A stretch of DNA of 64,000 nucleotides, from assembly GCA_034359265.1 (NCBI GenBank), contig CP136897.1, positions 24,174,001 to 24,238,000 of the forward strand. The letters run 5' to 3'. Both the position numbers and the translations under genes were made by a program. Within the stretch, counting starts at the first letter, position 1. Each line of letters opens with the position of its first letter. Under the pieces are notes generated by a model. It was given only the letters and a program-made list of their open reading frames with translations. It was not told the DNA's origin and searched no databases. This stretch comes from Canna indica (Eukaryota; Streptophyta; Magnoliopsida; Zingiberales; Cannaceae). Below, piece by piece: positions 45,144 to 57,088 of this stretch.

Positions 45144-48100
45144 TCAAGCAGAAGCTGCAGACAGGATCATTTTCTGGGGCTGCAATGAAGAAAAAAAGGG
45201 TTAATTCTCGTCAGAATATGGAACCTAAATATTATTTAAGTGAACAAATACTCACTGCGGCCAACTCAGCCTCATGCTTAGGTATGAACGCAGTGTCAAC
45301 CTTTCCCTTTCTGAAGTCCTGTGTTTCCGTAGGAATTCATAGATGGAAATAGTTAAAGGGGTTCACCAATTTGTAAACTTACCAACACTATTCTGTATAG
45401 AGCAAGAATGAATTAAGAATTTATTAGATGTAATCACCTCAATATCGAGAATTAGCTTATGGTATTCGATAGTGGTAGGAACTCCTGTTCAGAAAAGATA
45501 CTTAGAATCAGATACAAAACAATTAGAACAAAACATCTAATGGGACAAATTAAGTATATCCAATTTCCAAATTATCACTTTCAAATATATGCAAAGTAGG
45601 ATGCAGAGAAACAGCAAAACCTTGCATTGATGGTCATTCTGAAAACCATAATACTACTTCTCAAAACTCTATGTTACCGTCAACAAGGGGAAAAAATAAT
45701 TGGAATCTTGAATGTTGCAAAATTTCTATCCTAAAAGTAAAGTCATTAGTCATGTCAAAGATGTGAAGAAGTTAGCATCACTCCCAAGTCCCTAACAGCT
45801 TTCATGGAGTTTGATATGACAAAGCAAGCTGCAAGTGATATCCTAGATTAGGGTATGACAAAAATAAAATCGTACTATACGGTGTGCCATTCGCTAACCT
45901 GTGATAATGGTTTCATCGAGGGCCCTTTTCATTCTTTCTATTGCTTTCTCCCTGGTTGGTGCCCAAACAATGAGCTAAATCATAGGAAAAATTGTAAGAA
46001 CTTTTGAATAAATGATTTTAACAAATCCGATAAGACCAGTACAATATTTGAAATTGGTTGGTAAAGTTGATAACATAACAACATTAATATCAGATCATTT
46101 ATAGCATTCTAACTAGCAAAAGAGCCAATGCACCTTTCCAAGTAGGGAATCATAGCTTGGTGGAACAACATAGCCTGGGTAAATATGACTATCCATTCTC
46201 ACAAATGGGCCTCCAGATGGCAAGTATGATGTGATTTTTCCTGCAATTTGCCAAAGAATTAAAACAGAAAGATAGGAAAAAGCCAGTTCACAATACAAAA
46301 ACTAAAATTTGCAATATGTGAAGAAAAGACAAACTTTCTATATTATCTAAGAATACAACTGGAGGACATGATGCTTCTGAGTGGAGAAGATGAGGGAAAA
46401 TGTTAACAGAGATCTAAGCCAAATACTGCACCCATTCTCATCTTAAATTTCATTTTTAAAACTCAATATGTGATATTGCTAAAAGAACCATTAGGAGAAG
46501 AGAACATAGTGTACCAGGCCCAGGACGAAATCCTTTGAAGGCATCTTCTGCATTAATACGACACTCAATTGAATGTCCTCTAAGAACAATATCTTCCTGT
46601 GCATTTACAAATATCAAAATAAATTAAGAACTTAGTGAAATTAGTCAATAACTGAATTGGCTGATGTAAAATTGACCTGTTTGTAGGTCAACCTCTCTCC
46701 AAGAGCCACCCGAATTTGTTGCTCAATCAAGTCGGTTGAAGAAATCATTTCCGTGACAGGATGCTCTACCTAATTTTCATCCGTTTCTCTTTTTCAGAAA
46801 TAATATAAAGGGACCTTCCAAGACTTGGAAGCTATCGAGAATGATAGAAACCATCAAATACCTGGATCCTGGTGTTCATTTCCATGAAGTAGAAAGAACC
46901 TCTTTCATCCAAGAGAAATTCAACAGTTCCAACTCCAATATAACCTATAGATGCTGCGGCGGCTACAGCTGCATCTCCCATGGCTTTACGCAGTTCTGGG
47001 GTCAATGCAGGTGATGGAGCTTCCTCTAGGAGCTTCTGGTTTCTCCTCTGTCAATCATTTCAGTTTACAAGATATGAAGAACTATCAAGAATTGTTGCTC
47101 CCTTTTAATTCAGAAATCCAAAAATCTTGTACTTCATAGAGAACACAGTATTTTAGCATTTTTAAGGTTAAAGAAAGACCTAATAAAGATTTCAATTGAT
47201 ACATACCCCTAAAATATGTTGGTGGTCAAGAAAACAACAAGCATATTATAGTGGTTAGAAAATGAAATATTTAACCTGACTTTATCTCTTCCAAAAAATT
47301 GAAGTTGTTAATATTTAGTAGCTAGACTAGAATAGCTCCGAACGATTCTGTAGGTCATATTTTTAATCATGTAGCAGAAGACTGAATTGGAAGGAGGTAT
47401 TCATCTATGAGACATAGTAACCAGGAAAATATCAATCTATGAAAAAAAACATTGACTAGATAAAGTAAAAGCATCCATTAATATCCTTCATTCTTTTGCT
47501 CCTTTTCTATAGCTACTCTGTGTTGCTTTACATGATTTTCATTGGAATTCAGATTAGAGGAATTGTTACATTTAACATTCAATGCACCAGAGCACCAGAC
47601 AACTTATGGGGTACACCTAAGAGGATATCAAGAATCCCCATAACCGTAAAATTTGAAGCACAATTCCTTCATATGATAAAACAAAACAAATGACAGGATG
47701 ATAATTCAAGCTGAACCAATAAGATGGTTGCTTATTAAGAAAAGATGTTTCCAGAAATACTAGATAATTTTTTAAAAAAAAAATTATTACAAAGTTGAAA
47801 AAATTGTGAACTTGAATCTTCACATAAAAGCTAGAAAACATGATCCAATTAGCTATGTCAAGAGATGCAGGAAGTTAAAAAACATTTAAATTAACTAGTA
47901 AGTTACAACTTACAACATGTATTTAAATACCTGAATGCTGCAATCACGCTCCCCAAAATGCACAACATTCCCATATTTGTCTGCAAGGACCTATAACGAC
48001 ATTAAAAGAAAGTATTACAGTTGACACAGATCTGAGTGGACTTGCTGTCAGCATCATGAAATATATCTTGCACCATTTAGATATCATGGAAAATCAATAT

Positions 48101-51100
48101 AAAGGGTAACGAAAAGTGACTGAATGAAATAAATAAATATGGTGATAACTACCTAAATGAGCTAGTGCAGTCCCATGGTAACACTATTCAAGAGATTAAA
48201 ATTTTCAAAAAAGAAAAAAATAAACAAGACTAATATAGTTCCCATTACAAACATGAAATGGATAAGATTTCTCTTTAAGATGCAATTATTGTTAATTTTT
48301 ACAGCTATGTAAAAACTTAATGAATTTGAAGTGGTTCATGAAAGCGCATTCACTATATCCATTATCTTTACATAGATGACATTATATTCATACCAATTTC
48401 ATCTGTTTGCTTATAAATATAAAATTCAACTTTTGACATATAACTAGAAGGCATTAATCACCAGAGTTCATTCAACTACTTCTTGCAATTGATTACAACA
48501 GTTATTTTAGAGAATAGCAGCAAACTAAGGAACACTGCTATTCAAGACAGATTAATGATTGAGAAAGTGATGCTCCAATCTTACAAGAAACCTATGTATA
48601 TGTTCCAGCCAAGAATCAAACTTGAAAAATATAATTAGCAGGTTAAAACAATGTCTAGAAAATCCCTGCATATAGTTAAGCGAGAATAGTTAATCTAGGA
48701 AATATTGAATAATGTTTTCCTTTATCATTGCCAATACCTAACTGTTTATAGAATACATATGGAGACTATACCTGAAACTCAATATGTCTTGGATTTTGGA
48801 TATACTTCTCCAAATAAACTCCATCATTCCCGAATGCAGCTGCCGCTTCACTCTTAGCTTGCTGCATATAAGAGATAACACCAATCAGAGTGCAGCTACT
48901 TATGGCTTCCCTATACCTCAACAAATGGTTTCTTAGGCATAAGAAGACAAACGAATTAAATGTTAACCTAGAGAGGTACAAATTGTGCATATGGCAATAA
49001 TGTTATACCTGTAGCAGCTTCACAAACTCTTCTGGTTCTTTAGCTAGTCGCATTCCACGCCCTCCACCACCAGCAGTTGCCTAAAGAAAAGTGGGGACCG
49101 GAAAAGAAATTGAAAATAAGTGTCTCAGGACCTAGTTAATACAAGGCAAACGAAACTCTTGTTTCTTTTATATCCCCAGACAAGAATGCTAGCCTGAAAA
49201 TCAATCTAGACAAACACTAAAGACTTGTCTTGACAAAAAGATTTAGCTCGGGGTAAGTTGATAGAAAACAAATCGCAGTCATATAGCAGCAGCAGAACAG
49301 CAAAGAATGAGTTGGTATAAGACCACACGTTGGTTGATACAAAACAAATGAAACAGCCAATCATCACTAGGCTATCTTTAGTAATATATTAGAGAGCAAT
49401 ATTCAAGATTTTTCTGTTCAACAATCAAGATTTTTCTGTTCTCAATCAAGATTTGAGCTTCTCTTATCCCAGAAACTGTTACAGTTTTCAAGTACAGTGA
49501 ACAGAAAACAGTGTATGAAACAAACAATAACTTATTTTAGTATCAAAACATAAAAACAAGAGCACAAGAAAGCTGGAAACTTCAGTACCCAAAGCTATCA
49601 TGAACTATTTACGATATTCCCATCTCTAAAACGAGGCAGCATAGCCTACAGCTTAGGTATTGCTATATTGTCTTGAATGTGCATAGCAAGTTTTCACCAT
49701 CCCTCTTCCTAATCTGACAGTTGCAAATTGTGGTACTCTTATTTAAAGATTCTCAAAAGATTGTGGTAGTCTACAGATGACACGCTTTAAAATAAAGGAT
49801 TTGGAAGTTGCAAGAACAATAATCTTAAAAAATCAGTTTGCTGGAATAGTAATATCAATCAGGAAAAGTAGTTGTCCATAATCCATGATTTGGTGTGAAG
49901 TTGTTAACTCTGAAACCATCATATGAAGAAAATAAATTTTAAGTGGATTTCCTTTCTTTGACTATTTTTCAAACAGCAAGTCTGAAGATGCATGGTAGTG
50001 AAAAAAATCAAGGATCATTCTTCATGGTGATATAAAGAATCTGTAGGTGCAACTGAAACAGTATAGTGAAGTTGAACTACTATTTACAGTTCATCTCAGA
50101 AGAGAAGGTTACCTTGATCATGACAGGAAAGCCAATTTCATGGGCAAGCTTCACAGCTTCCTCTGTTGACTATAATAATAAAGGTTTAGCAATTTGAGAA
50201 CCAAATCAAGCATAACCACACTATCAAACCAACATGTCTTAAAAGGTCTTCTACCTGCAAGAGTCCTTCACTTCCAGGTACAGTAGGAACGCCTGCTTTC
50301 TTCATTGTTTCCCTCGCTGTAGATTTATCTCCCATTACTCGAATGCTGTCAGGCTGGTAACGTAAAAGTAGGTTATTCTCATTAGCTCATGCCATGCATA
50401 GCGTAATACCATCTATCTGAGAATGAAATATGACTTTGTGATCTATACAGAGTTTTGAATCCATTGGTCAGGGTGATTAAGCTTGTGCCTAAATCAAGAA
50501 AAATACATAGGGTTATCAAGTATTCCATGTCCTGTGCATCAACATGGTTTTTTTAATTGTATCCTAAGCCTCGTGATAGGGGTGTCCATTCGGTTTAAAC
50601 CGGATATAAACCGAACCGAAATTTTTTGTCAATGAAAATCCAACATGAAAATTGAACCGAATATGGCATAAACCAAACCAGACCGAACCGACTTTTTTCG
50701 GTTCGGTTCGGTTTTGTAACCAAAAAAACTGGGAAAAAAAACTGTTTTTTCATGCTTTAGCTTGTTTGATGCATAAAAGTGTAAACTGACTGTTAATTTT
50801 ACATAAATTATAGCCAGCCACTTAAAGGAGGAAGTTAATTTGGCATCCCCTTATTCGACATAAATTATCAATTCCCCCTTATAAATCCCGAGTTCCCGAC
50901 CCTAATGGCCTAATCGGCTAATTTAAAAAAAAAAAAAAAAAATTTGATTTTCGATTTTCGGTTTGGTTCTCAAATTCTGGGGCCGAAGCCGAACCGGTTC
51001 GGTTCAAAACCGAACCTGGCAGGGGCCAAACCGAACCGGACCCAAAAAATTTCGGTTCAGGTTCGGTTCAGTTCGGTGTGACTCAATGGTACAAAATCTA

Positions 51101-52942
51101 ATCTTTTTCATTCTCTGTCGATGGACTCTAAAATGAAGTAACAGGTTTAACTTTTTTTTCTCAAGCACCATAACAAGGATCATGCATTTGAGAAGTTCCT
51201 TGTAACTTTATAGGTGGTGATGAAATGAAGATAATCAAAAGTATATTGAATATATGATGGAAATATAGAGAATCCTTAGATTAACCTAAGAGTATACAGC
51301 ATCAGCAATGGGACTCAAAGATATCATGGGTGTAGGCCAGCCTGCAAGTGCAAGGACCATCTAATCATGCCATAAAAGCAAGTTAATGCTCTGGCTGTTG
51401 GAAACTTTAAACAAGAATAATCAGATTAAAAAAACTACATGGCCTTTTGCAACCTAAAGAACCCAAAAAATAATAAAGGTTTTATACTAATTTTTCCCAT
51501 AAAATGTCCAAATCATAAATTAATTCTAGCCATCAGTAATAAGAGCTACTTACATTAGGCCCAATAAAATTGATTTCATGATGTTTGCATATGTCAACAA
51601 AAGTGGCATTCTCTGCTAAGAAGCCATAACCAGGATGCAACATCGTACATCCATGAATAACAGCAGCAGACAAAATATTTGGAATCTTCAAGTACCTGTC
51701 GAAGATACAAAAATGTACATATATAAATGAGAAATCACTTGTTATGCATCACATAAGCACTGCCATTACATACAAATGATGTTATAGTAAGTACTACTTT
51801 GATTTGTTGATTAGAAATTGCTTGTGTTGACTAACAATGTCAAGAAAGAGCAGCACTTACGATTCACTGCTTGGGGCTTCACCAATGCAGATGGCATCAT
51901 CTGCAAGCCGCACATGAAGAGCATCCCGATCAATTGTCGAGTGCACAGCTACACAAGGTATACCCATTTCGTGTGCAGTTCGAATCACCCTGACTGCAAT
52001 TTCTCCTCTATTTGCCACAAGAATCTTCTCACTCCGGCAAGTTGCATGAAGAGCTCCTCCATGACTTTTGGATTTCCTGGTCGTACAGGAAGTTGCTTTT
52101 CTAGGGAAAAATACTTCGCAAAAGTTGGGGGCATATCCAACACTAAAACTACATTGTGAGCTTTTTATTCCTCCAGCAGGTCTGAGGAACAACCCCTATT
52201 GATCAAAATATCATGAAGTAGGCATCAAATAAATGAACTAACATACAGTTACTTATCAATTAGTCCAAACAGATGGCTATATATAGACACCCATAAATTG
52301 CAGATATATACAATGCAAAAAATAAAATAAAAATAGAAACAACCAATCGAAGATAGGGAATAAGTTCAAGTTTGATTAGAACGTTGGACCTAAAAAAATC
52401 TCTAGTAATAAGAATCTTACTACAGATGTGGACAGACTGATGGTATTGCTGTGATACAAATTACAATGCAAATGCAACAATTATGGAACCCTATAAGAAG
52501 TTGCACTTATGGCAAAAAAGGGAAACCACCAAGGGATAAAGCAGTGTAGATGCTATAGCCCAATTAAAATTAATGCTTTGCCTAGCACAGACCAGATATC
52601 ACAAATAGCCCATATGCAATGCCTGGGAGTCCAAGTCAAATACTTCAATAATACCAGTAATAAAAGTATTGTTTTCAAGTTAAAGCATTCATTACAAACG
52701 ACCGGTTTGAAAAAATAAATGTCAAAGGAGCCATATGTACACCGTGTTAACTTAAAATCAGCACATTCTCAATATATAACTTGGTTTAGGAAAGGCACAT
52801 CTATTTGCATTATGCATAAAATTAACTAGGAATTTCATCAGAAGGTGGAAGTGAGCTTAGCAGAAATGCAGCAAAAACCAAATAACCCTTGTCGAGAAGC
52901 TCAAAACCAGTTCAAAACCATCCAACAGTCTCTATAAATAGG

Positions 52943-52995
<53 letters not shown>

Positions 52996-53334
52996 TTGGA
53001 GACTAGATTTGCCTGTGGAACATAAGCTCAATGCCTTCAACGCCAACAGTTGACTACTAGCTTACAAAAATAAAGCTGACAAGTAGTCTGAAGCTGTAAG
53101 TCATAACTAGTGATTGTCTAGTGATTGTTTAAAAGACTACGGTCGAGAAACTCTTAATCAAGATCAAGAATCCTTAAAATAATAATAATTGAAGTCCCTC
53201 AGAACCTAAGCTACTCAACAATTAACTCATGTTCTCACTTGAATCACCAACCGAACAGCAAGGGCAATAAATAAAAATTAGCAGAGACTTACAGGAGGCG
53301 ATAACGCAGGCTTGGCGACGAAAATGAAGTCCAT
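45144..53334 (-). CDS. CAC2: Plastid biotin carboxylase subunit of acetyl-CoA carboxylase
   Basis: Sixteen exons, all with usable GT/AG borders: 53334-53293, 52195-51861, 51695-51554, 50353-50255, 50169-50113, 49080-49009, 48861-48772, 47990-47931, 47047-46862, 46769-46677, 46596-46515, 46240-46134, 45974-45899, 45484-45438, 45318-45256, 45179-45144. Joined length 1587 nt, 528 residues, close to the 537 of Arabidopsis CAC2. Residues 1 to about 66 look like a plastid transit peptide. [16 protein letters not shown] starts the mature domain at 71. The ATP-grasp glycine loop GGGGRGM is at 229-235. [15 protein letters not shown] (from 354) holds the active-site Glu355, Asn357 and Arg359. The enzyme carboxylates biotin on BCCP with ATP and bicarbonate, the first step of plastid fatty-acid synthesis. 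A 5' UTR intron is likely (53471-53351). No defect seen. Confidence 0.96.
50579..51080. mobile_element. Partial hAT-type MITE in intron 3 of the biotin carboxylase gene
   Basis: Begins GGGGTGTCCATTCGGTTTAAACC and is filled with ACCGAACC/GGTTCGGT repeats around an A-run, like the MITE at 20215-20663. The right terminal repeat is not recognisable, so it is truncated or decayed. It lies between exons 3 and 4 in the longest introns of the gene and leaves the splice sites untouched. Confidence 0.65.
52947..52992. repeat. TA dinucleotide microsatellite in biotin carboxylase intron 1
   Basis: About 22 uninterrupted TA units. Confidence 0.9.
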
Positions 53335-53640
53335 AATCAATCAGAAAAATCTGCAATCATGAGCAAAATGCAGAATGAAATTAAACCAAAACCAAATTAA
53401 ACCCTCCATGATAAGCCCGAAAAATCATCGGAAAGCTCGGGCAAATGCACGGATCTGTCGAGAGGAATCACCTGATTGTGAGGACCGAGGACAGGCGCAG
53501 GCTTCGGGGGGAAGGGAAGAAGGATGGATCGAAGAGAGAGAGAGAGAGATGAGGAGGCGAGATTATAACGCGAAGGGGAAGAGAGTAGTCGATGAGATCG
53601 AGGTGATGATGCAGAGGCTTGGAAAGCTCCGCTTACACCG
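53335..53640 (-). promoter_or_regulatory. 5' UTR with intron and CT-rich leader of the biotin carboxylase gene
   Basis: On the minus strand a CT-repeat leader (53527-53551) is followed by CACAATCAG|GTGATT (donor at 53471) and GATTGCAG|ATTTTT (acceptor ending at 53351), 16 bases before the start codon. A TATA-like GATATATGCC lies near 53672. Inferred from sequence only. Confidence 0.55.
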
Positions 53641-56600
53641 TTTTATTCTTGATCCGGTTTATTAGGGCATATATCGGCAGGTTATTAACAACAGGGTTCG
53701 ATCGAACCAGCGTTAGTTCGAACCAAATCTTCTCATTCGTTTAAATGTTCGTGTTATAATTAATATTCGTATTTGATTGAAACAAGGTTGTGTTTGTTAC
53801 GTTAAAATGATAATTTTTATTAATAATATAATATAATATTATTATGTTTGACATATTTGATCAAAATAGATGATAATTTAATTTTATATTTTTTAATTTC
53901 ACATAAAATTATCAAAAAAAAATTGTCAAAAATTTGATAGTGCATTGCATCGAGAACAATATATGAAAGAGAATGTTGAAATTTAGAATTATCATTGAGT
54001 GATAATCCACGTACTTACTTCTCACGAGGGCTATCTACATTATCATTTTATTAATAATTTGTTGGTAACGTGGATTACTAAAGTAATTTGAATTATCGAT
54101 AAATTATTCGAACCAAACATGATAATATATGAGTCATATGAATTTAAAAGTCAAATTACCAATAATGCAAATAGATTATCACATACCAAACGCCCCAAGT
54201 AATCGCAATTGGATTGGATTCAATCAATTAAGCTCGAACCAAAGCCGAAGATTGTTCTCATATTGATCCAATTTCTTACACTTGACCTCTTTAACAAATG
54301 TAAGTTGCAAGATTTATTAATTAATTTTTCATGTGTATCTCCCATAAAATACTCAAAAAAATATTTGATTGAAAATAAGTTAATTTGTAGAAAGTGTAAT
54401 TTTTCGTGAATTGACTTTCTACCATATATTTGATTGACATAGATATTTTCCAAAAAGTACGTATCAAAAGACCAATTTACTATTTTTTATAAATTAATAT
54501 TTAATATTATATATATAAATTAAATTTTATTTATAAATTTATATATATATATATATATATTATACTTAATATAATATACGATTTTATTACATAGGGGAAA
54601 TTAATTTTTATTTATAGTTTAAGTATAAAATTTATATATTTTGTTAACAATAAATTAAAATAAAAAAACAAATCAACAATTCATGAGCTATGTAAGCTCG
54701 TAATATTGACGACATAAATTATAAATACAACATAGAAAGTGCAACTTATTACTTAGGACCTAGGCTAGGTAAGATATTTCCTTCTATGCATCTTGGTCCG
54801 ACAAACACCGCATGAGCACTCCATTGTAGGATTTCTGATACAATATTTTCGTTTGAGGATCGTAATGGAGGAACACGTCTTCGGATACTTATCTTTTCGT
54901 TTAGGCTCATTATGTAGTTTTATGGCGTAAGCTATAACAACATGAACAACCAACACCCAACTACAATCAAGCCAACGACCACAATCAAACAATCGTACCA
55001 ACACCAACTCCAACTCGAGCACCAACCGTAACAGCAAACACACTATATACCAACTCACAGCTACCATCCATGCTACTCGAAACTCATGGGACAAACACTG
55101 CAACTACTACCCACCACTACCACACCCCTGATCTTTCTTTCCCTCTTCCCACCCGTCTTTGCTTGCTTGGTCGGGATAGAACCATCACTTAGGTTGTAGT
55201 CATGAGGTTGGAGCTGAGAAAATTGTATTTCCTACCAAATCTGCAAAGTGTGTCTATCAAATAAGTTTTTTATTTACTACTTTATGAAAAATATATAAGT
55301 GTGTTATGAATCACATAGAGTTGTGTCAACCAAATGAAACCCTATATGTCAATGTGTTATAACCTTATTATCACAACTAGGTTCAACTAGCTATTTTTGA
55401 TGGTAATATTTTGGATGTTTCTCAAAGATCTAGGATTCAAATCCAAATATGGTCACATCTTTGTTTAAAAAAAAACTAGCTGTTCTTGGGCCGGAACGAG
55501 ACAGTTTCGATTGGGCTTTAGCCCAAAATCGAGTTCCAAATTTTATTATAGGCTCGCCAATCACGTGCCTCGCTCGTGATGAGATCCAACTGATTGGCTT
55601 CTTCTCTCGTTCGTCTTGGTGAGCCGGCGAGGAGGGCTTGCGGGGGAACGATGTTCGTCGTTGCTTTTCTTCTCCACAACACTTCCATGTAGGGAACTGC
55701 GTTGGAGAATTGGTCGTTTGTCAATTCTTTTCCTTCGTTGCCGTCATTGTTGATTAGTTTGTATATTTAGATGATGCTCGTTGGTCTTCTCTAGTTCTTC
55801 AAATCGATTGAAATGTTTGGTTTGCGTTGCTTTATTGTGTTTTCAAATGCTATCAAACGTCAAACTTTGTTATCTATTTCATGAGTTCCTCCTAGAACAT
55901 GAATGACAATGTAGATGGAGTAGCACGTGATGGTGAAGAATCAAACGACGATCATACGCCATGTGAGCGCCACACTAGTCGGGGAGAGCCGACCTAGGTC
56001 GTTGGGTTGAGATGGAGTCCTGCATCCTGCTGCCTGAGCACCCAAAACAGATGCGCCGATCAGACTGCGGTACACCAGTAGCTCGAGCCTTATGTTGTGC
56101 GGAAGTTGGCAAGTATATAAGTGGGTATGCCCTCTGTTAGTAGGTAACTAGGTATGACCTTACTGATGGATTCACTTGCCGATTAAGCACTTTTCACCAA
56201 AGAATTCTCATGTATTGACAAACCTTATGCTGATAATTTACCAGCAAATTGTAGAGCAAATCTCGTGCAACCAGCCTCAAGCCACTTATACTTGAAGGAG
56301 GTTGCAGGGAAACTCAGCTTGGAACAAGCTTCTTATCTGCATCATTCTAGCTAAGTACTTTCAGGTTTTTATGTATAAGCAAATTAGCCAATGATTAATC
56401 TTATCCAGTATAGCTAATTACTGCATATATGAGCTATGAGCTAGGAGGTGATGTAGGTTACACCCTATTTATCATATTAGGAATTGAATCCCGGTTGAGT
56501 TCCCAACAAGAGTATTATGAGGAGTTGTGGAAGCAGTGACATTACAATGGTGTACATGATAAAATTATATTTTATTTATGACATATGTGGTCTACTGTTG

Positions 56601-57088
56601 GTAATTTAGTCTTACTGTCTCACAGCTACAACAAACCTTACATGTAAATCTACTAGCAGCCTAGTAGAGAACTTACCCTTTGATCTGCAAACAAATAGAC
56701 CAATATGGTACAATGGCCTATTGCTTGAAGCTAAAAGTATAGACATAAATTGAGGTTATGAGGAGTTAAGGACAGGACATATTCTCATCCAATATATCAA
56801 CATCAGTTTTTAGGGTGAGAATCAAGGTCATTATTATATACAAACAATACCCCGATTAATTTTCAATCTCAATTCAGCTTACATTTGATACTACACGACA
56901 GAAGAACAGAAATCTGGCTAAGAAAACTGGCATGCTACCATTCATGGACATGGATAAAGTTCATTGCTTATCAAGATGAACCTAAAAATTAGATGACTCT
57001 TCCCCTTCCATCATCTCTTTTTTAGTTGGGTTTTTGTATTATTATTCTCTGTTCAGCTAGTGAAGCAGCTGTTTGTGCTGTTCAACTC
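53641..57088. other. Intergenic region, no recognisable gene
   Basis: Mostly AT-rich. Contains a TA run (about 54540-54560) and a stretch at 54720-55350 that partly resembles 60-330. A segment at 55490-56130 has more balanced composition and short open frames on both strands but no motif I recognise. The last few hundred bases are the 3' UTR side of the ATPase gene. Confidence 0.5.

Noticed and set aside
53375..53665. 96-residue plus-strand frame over the biotin carboxylase start region
   Set aside because: It overlaps the 5' UTR and its intron on the opposite strand, is low-complexity (Glu/Arg from a GA run) and has no motif.
55420..55480. GGATTCAAATCC followed by an A-run, resembling a tRNA-derived B box
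   Set aside because: A single short match with no A box and no cloverleaf; not enough for a tRNA or SINE call.
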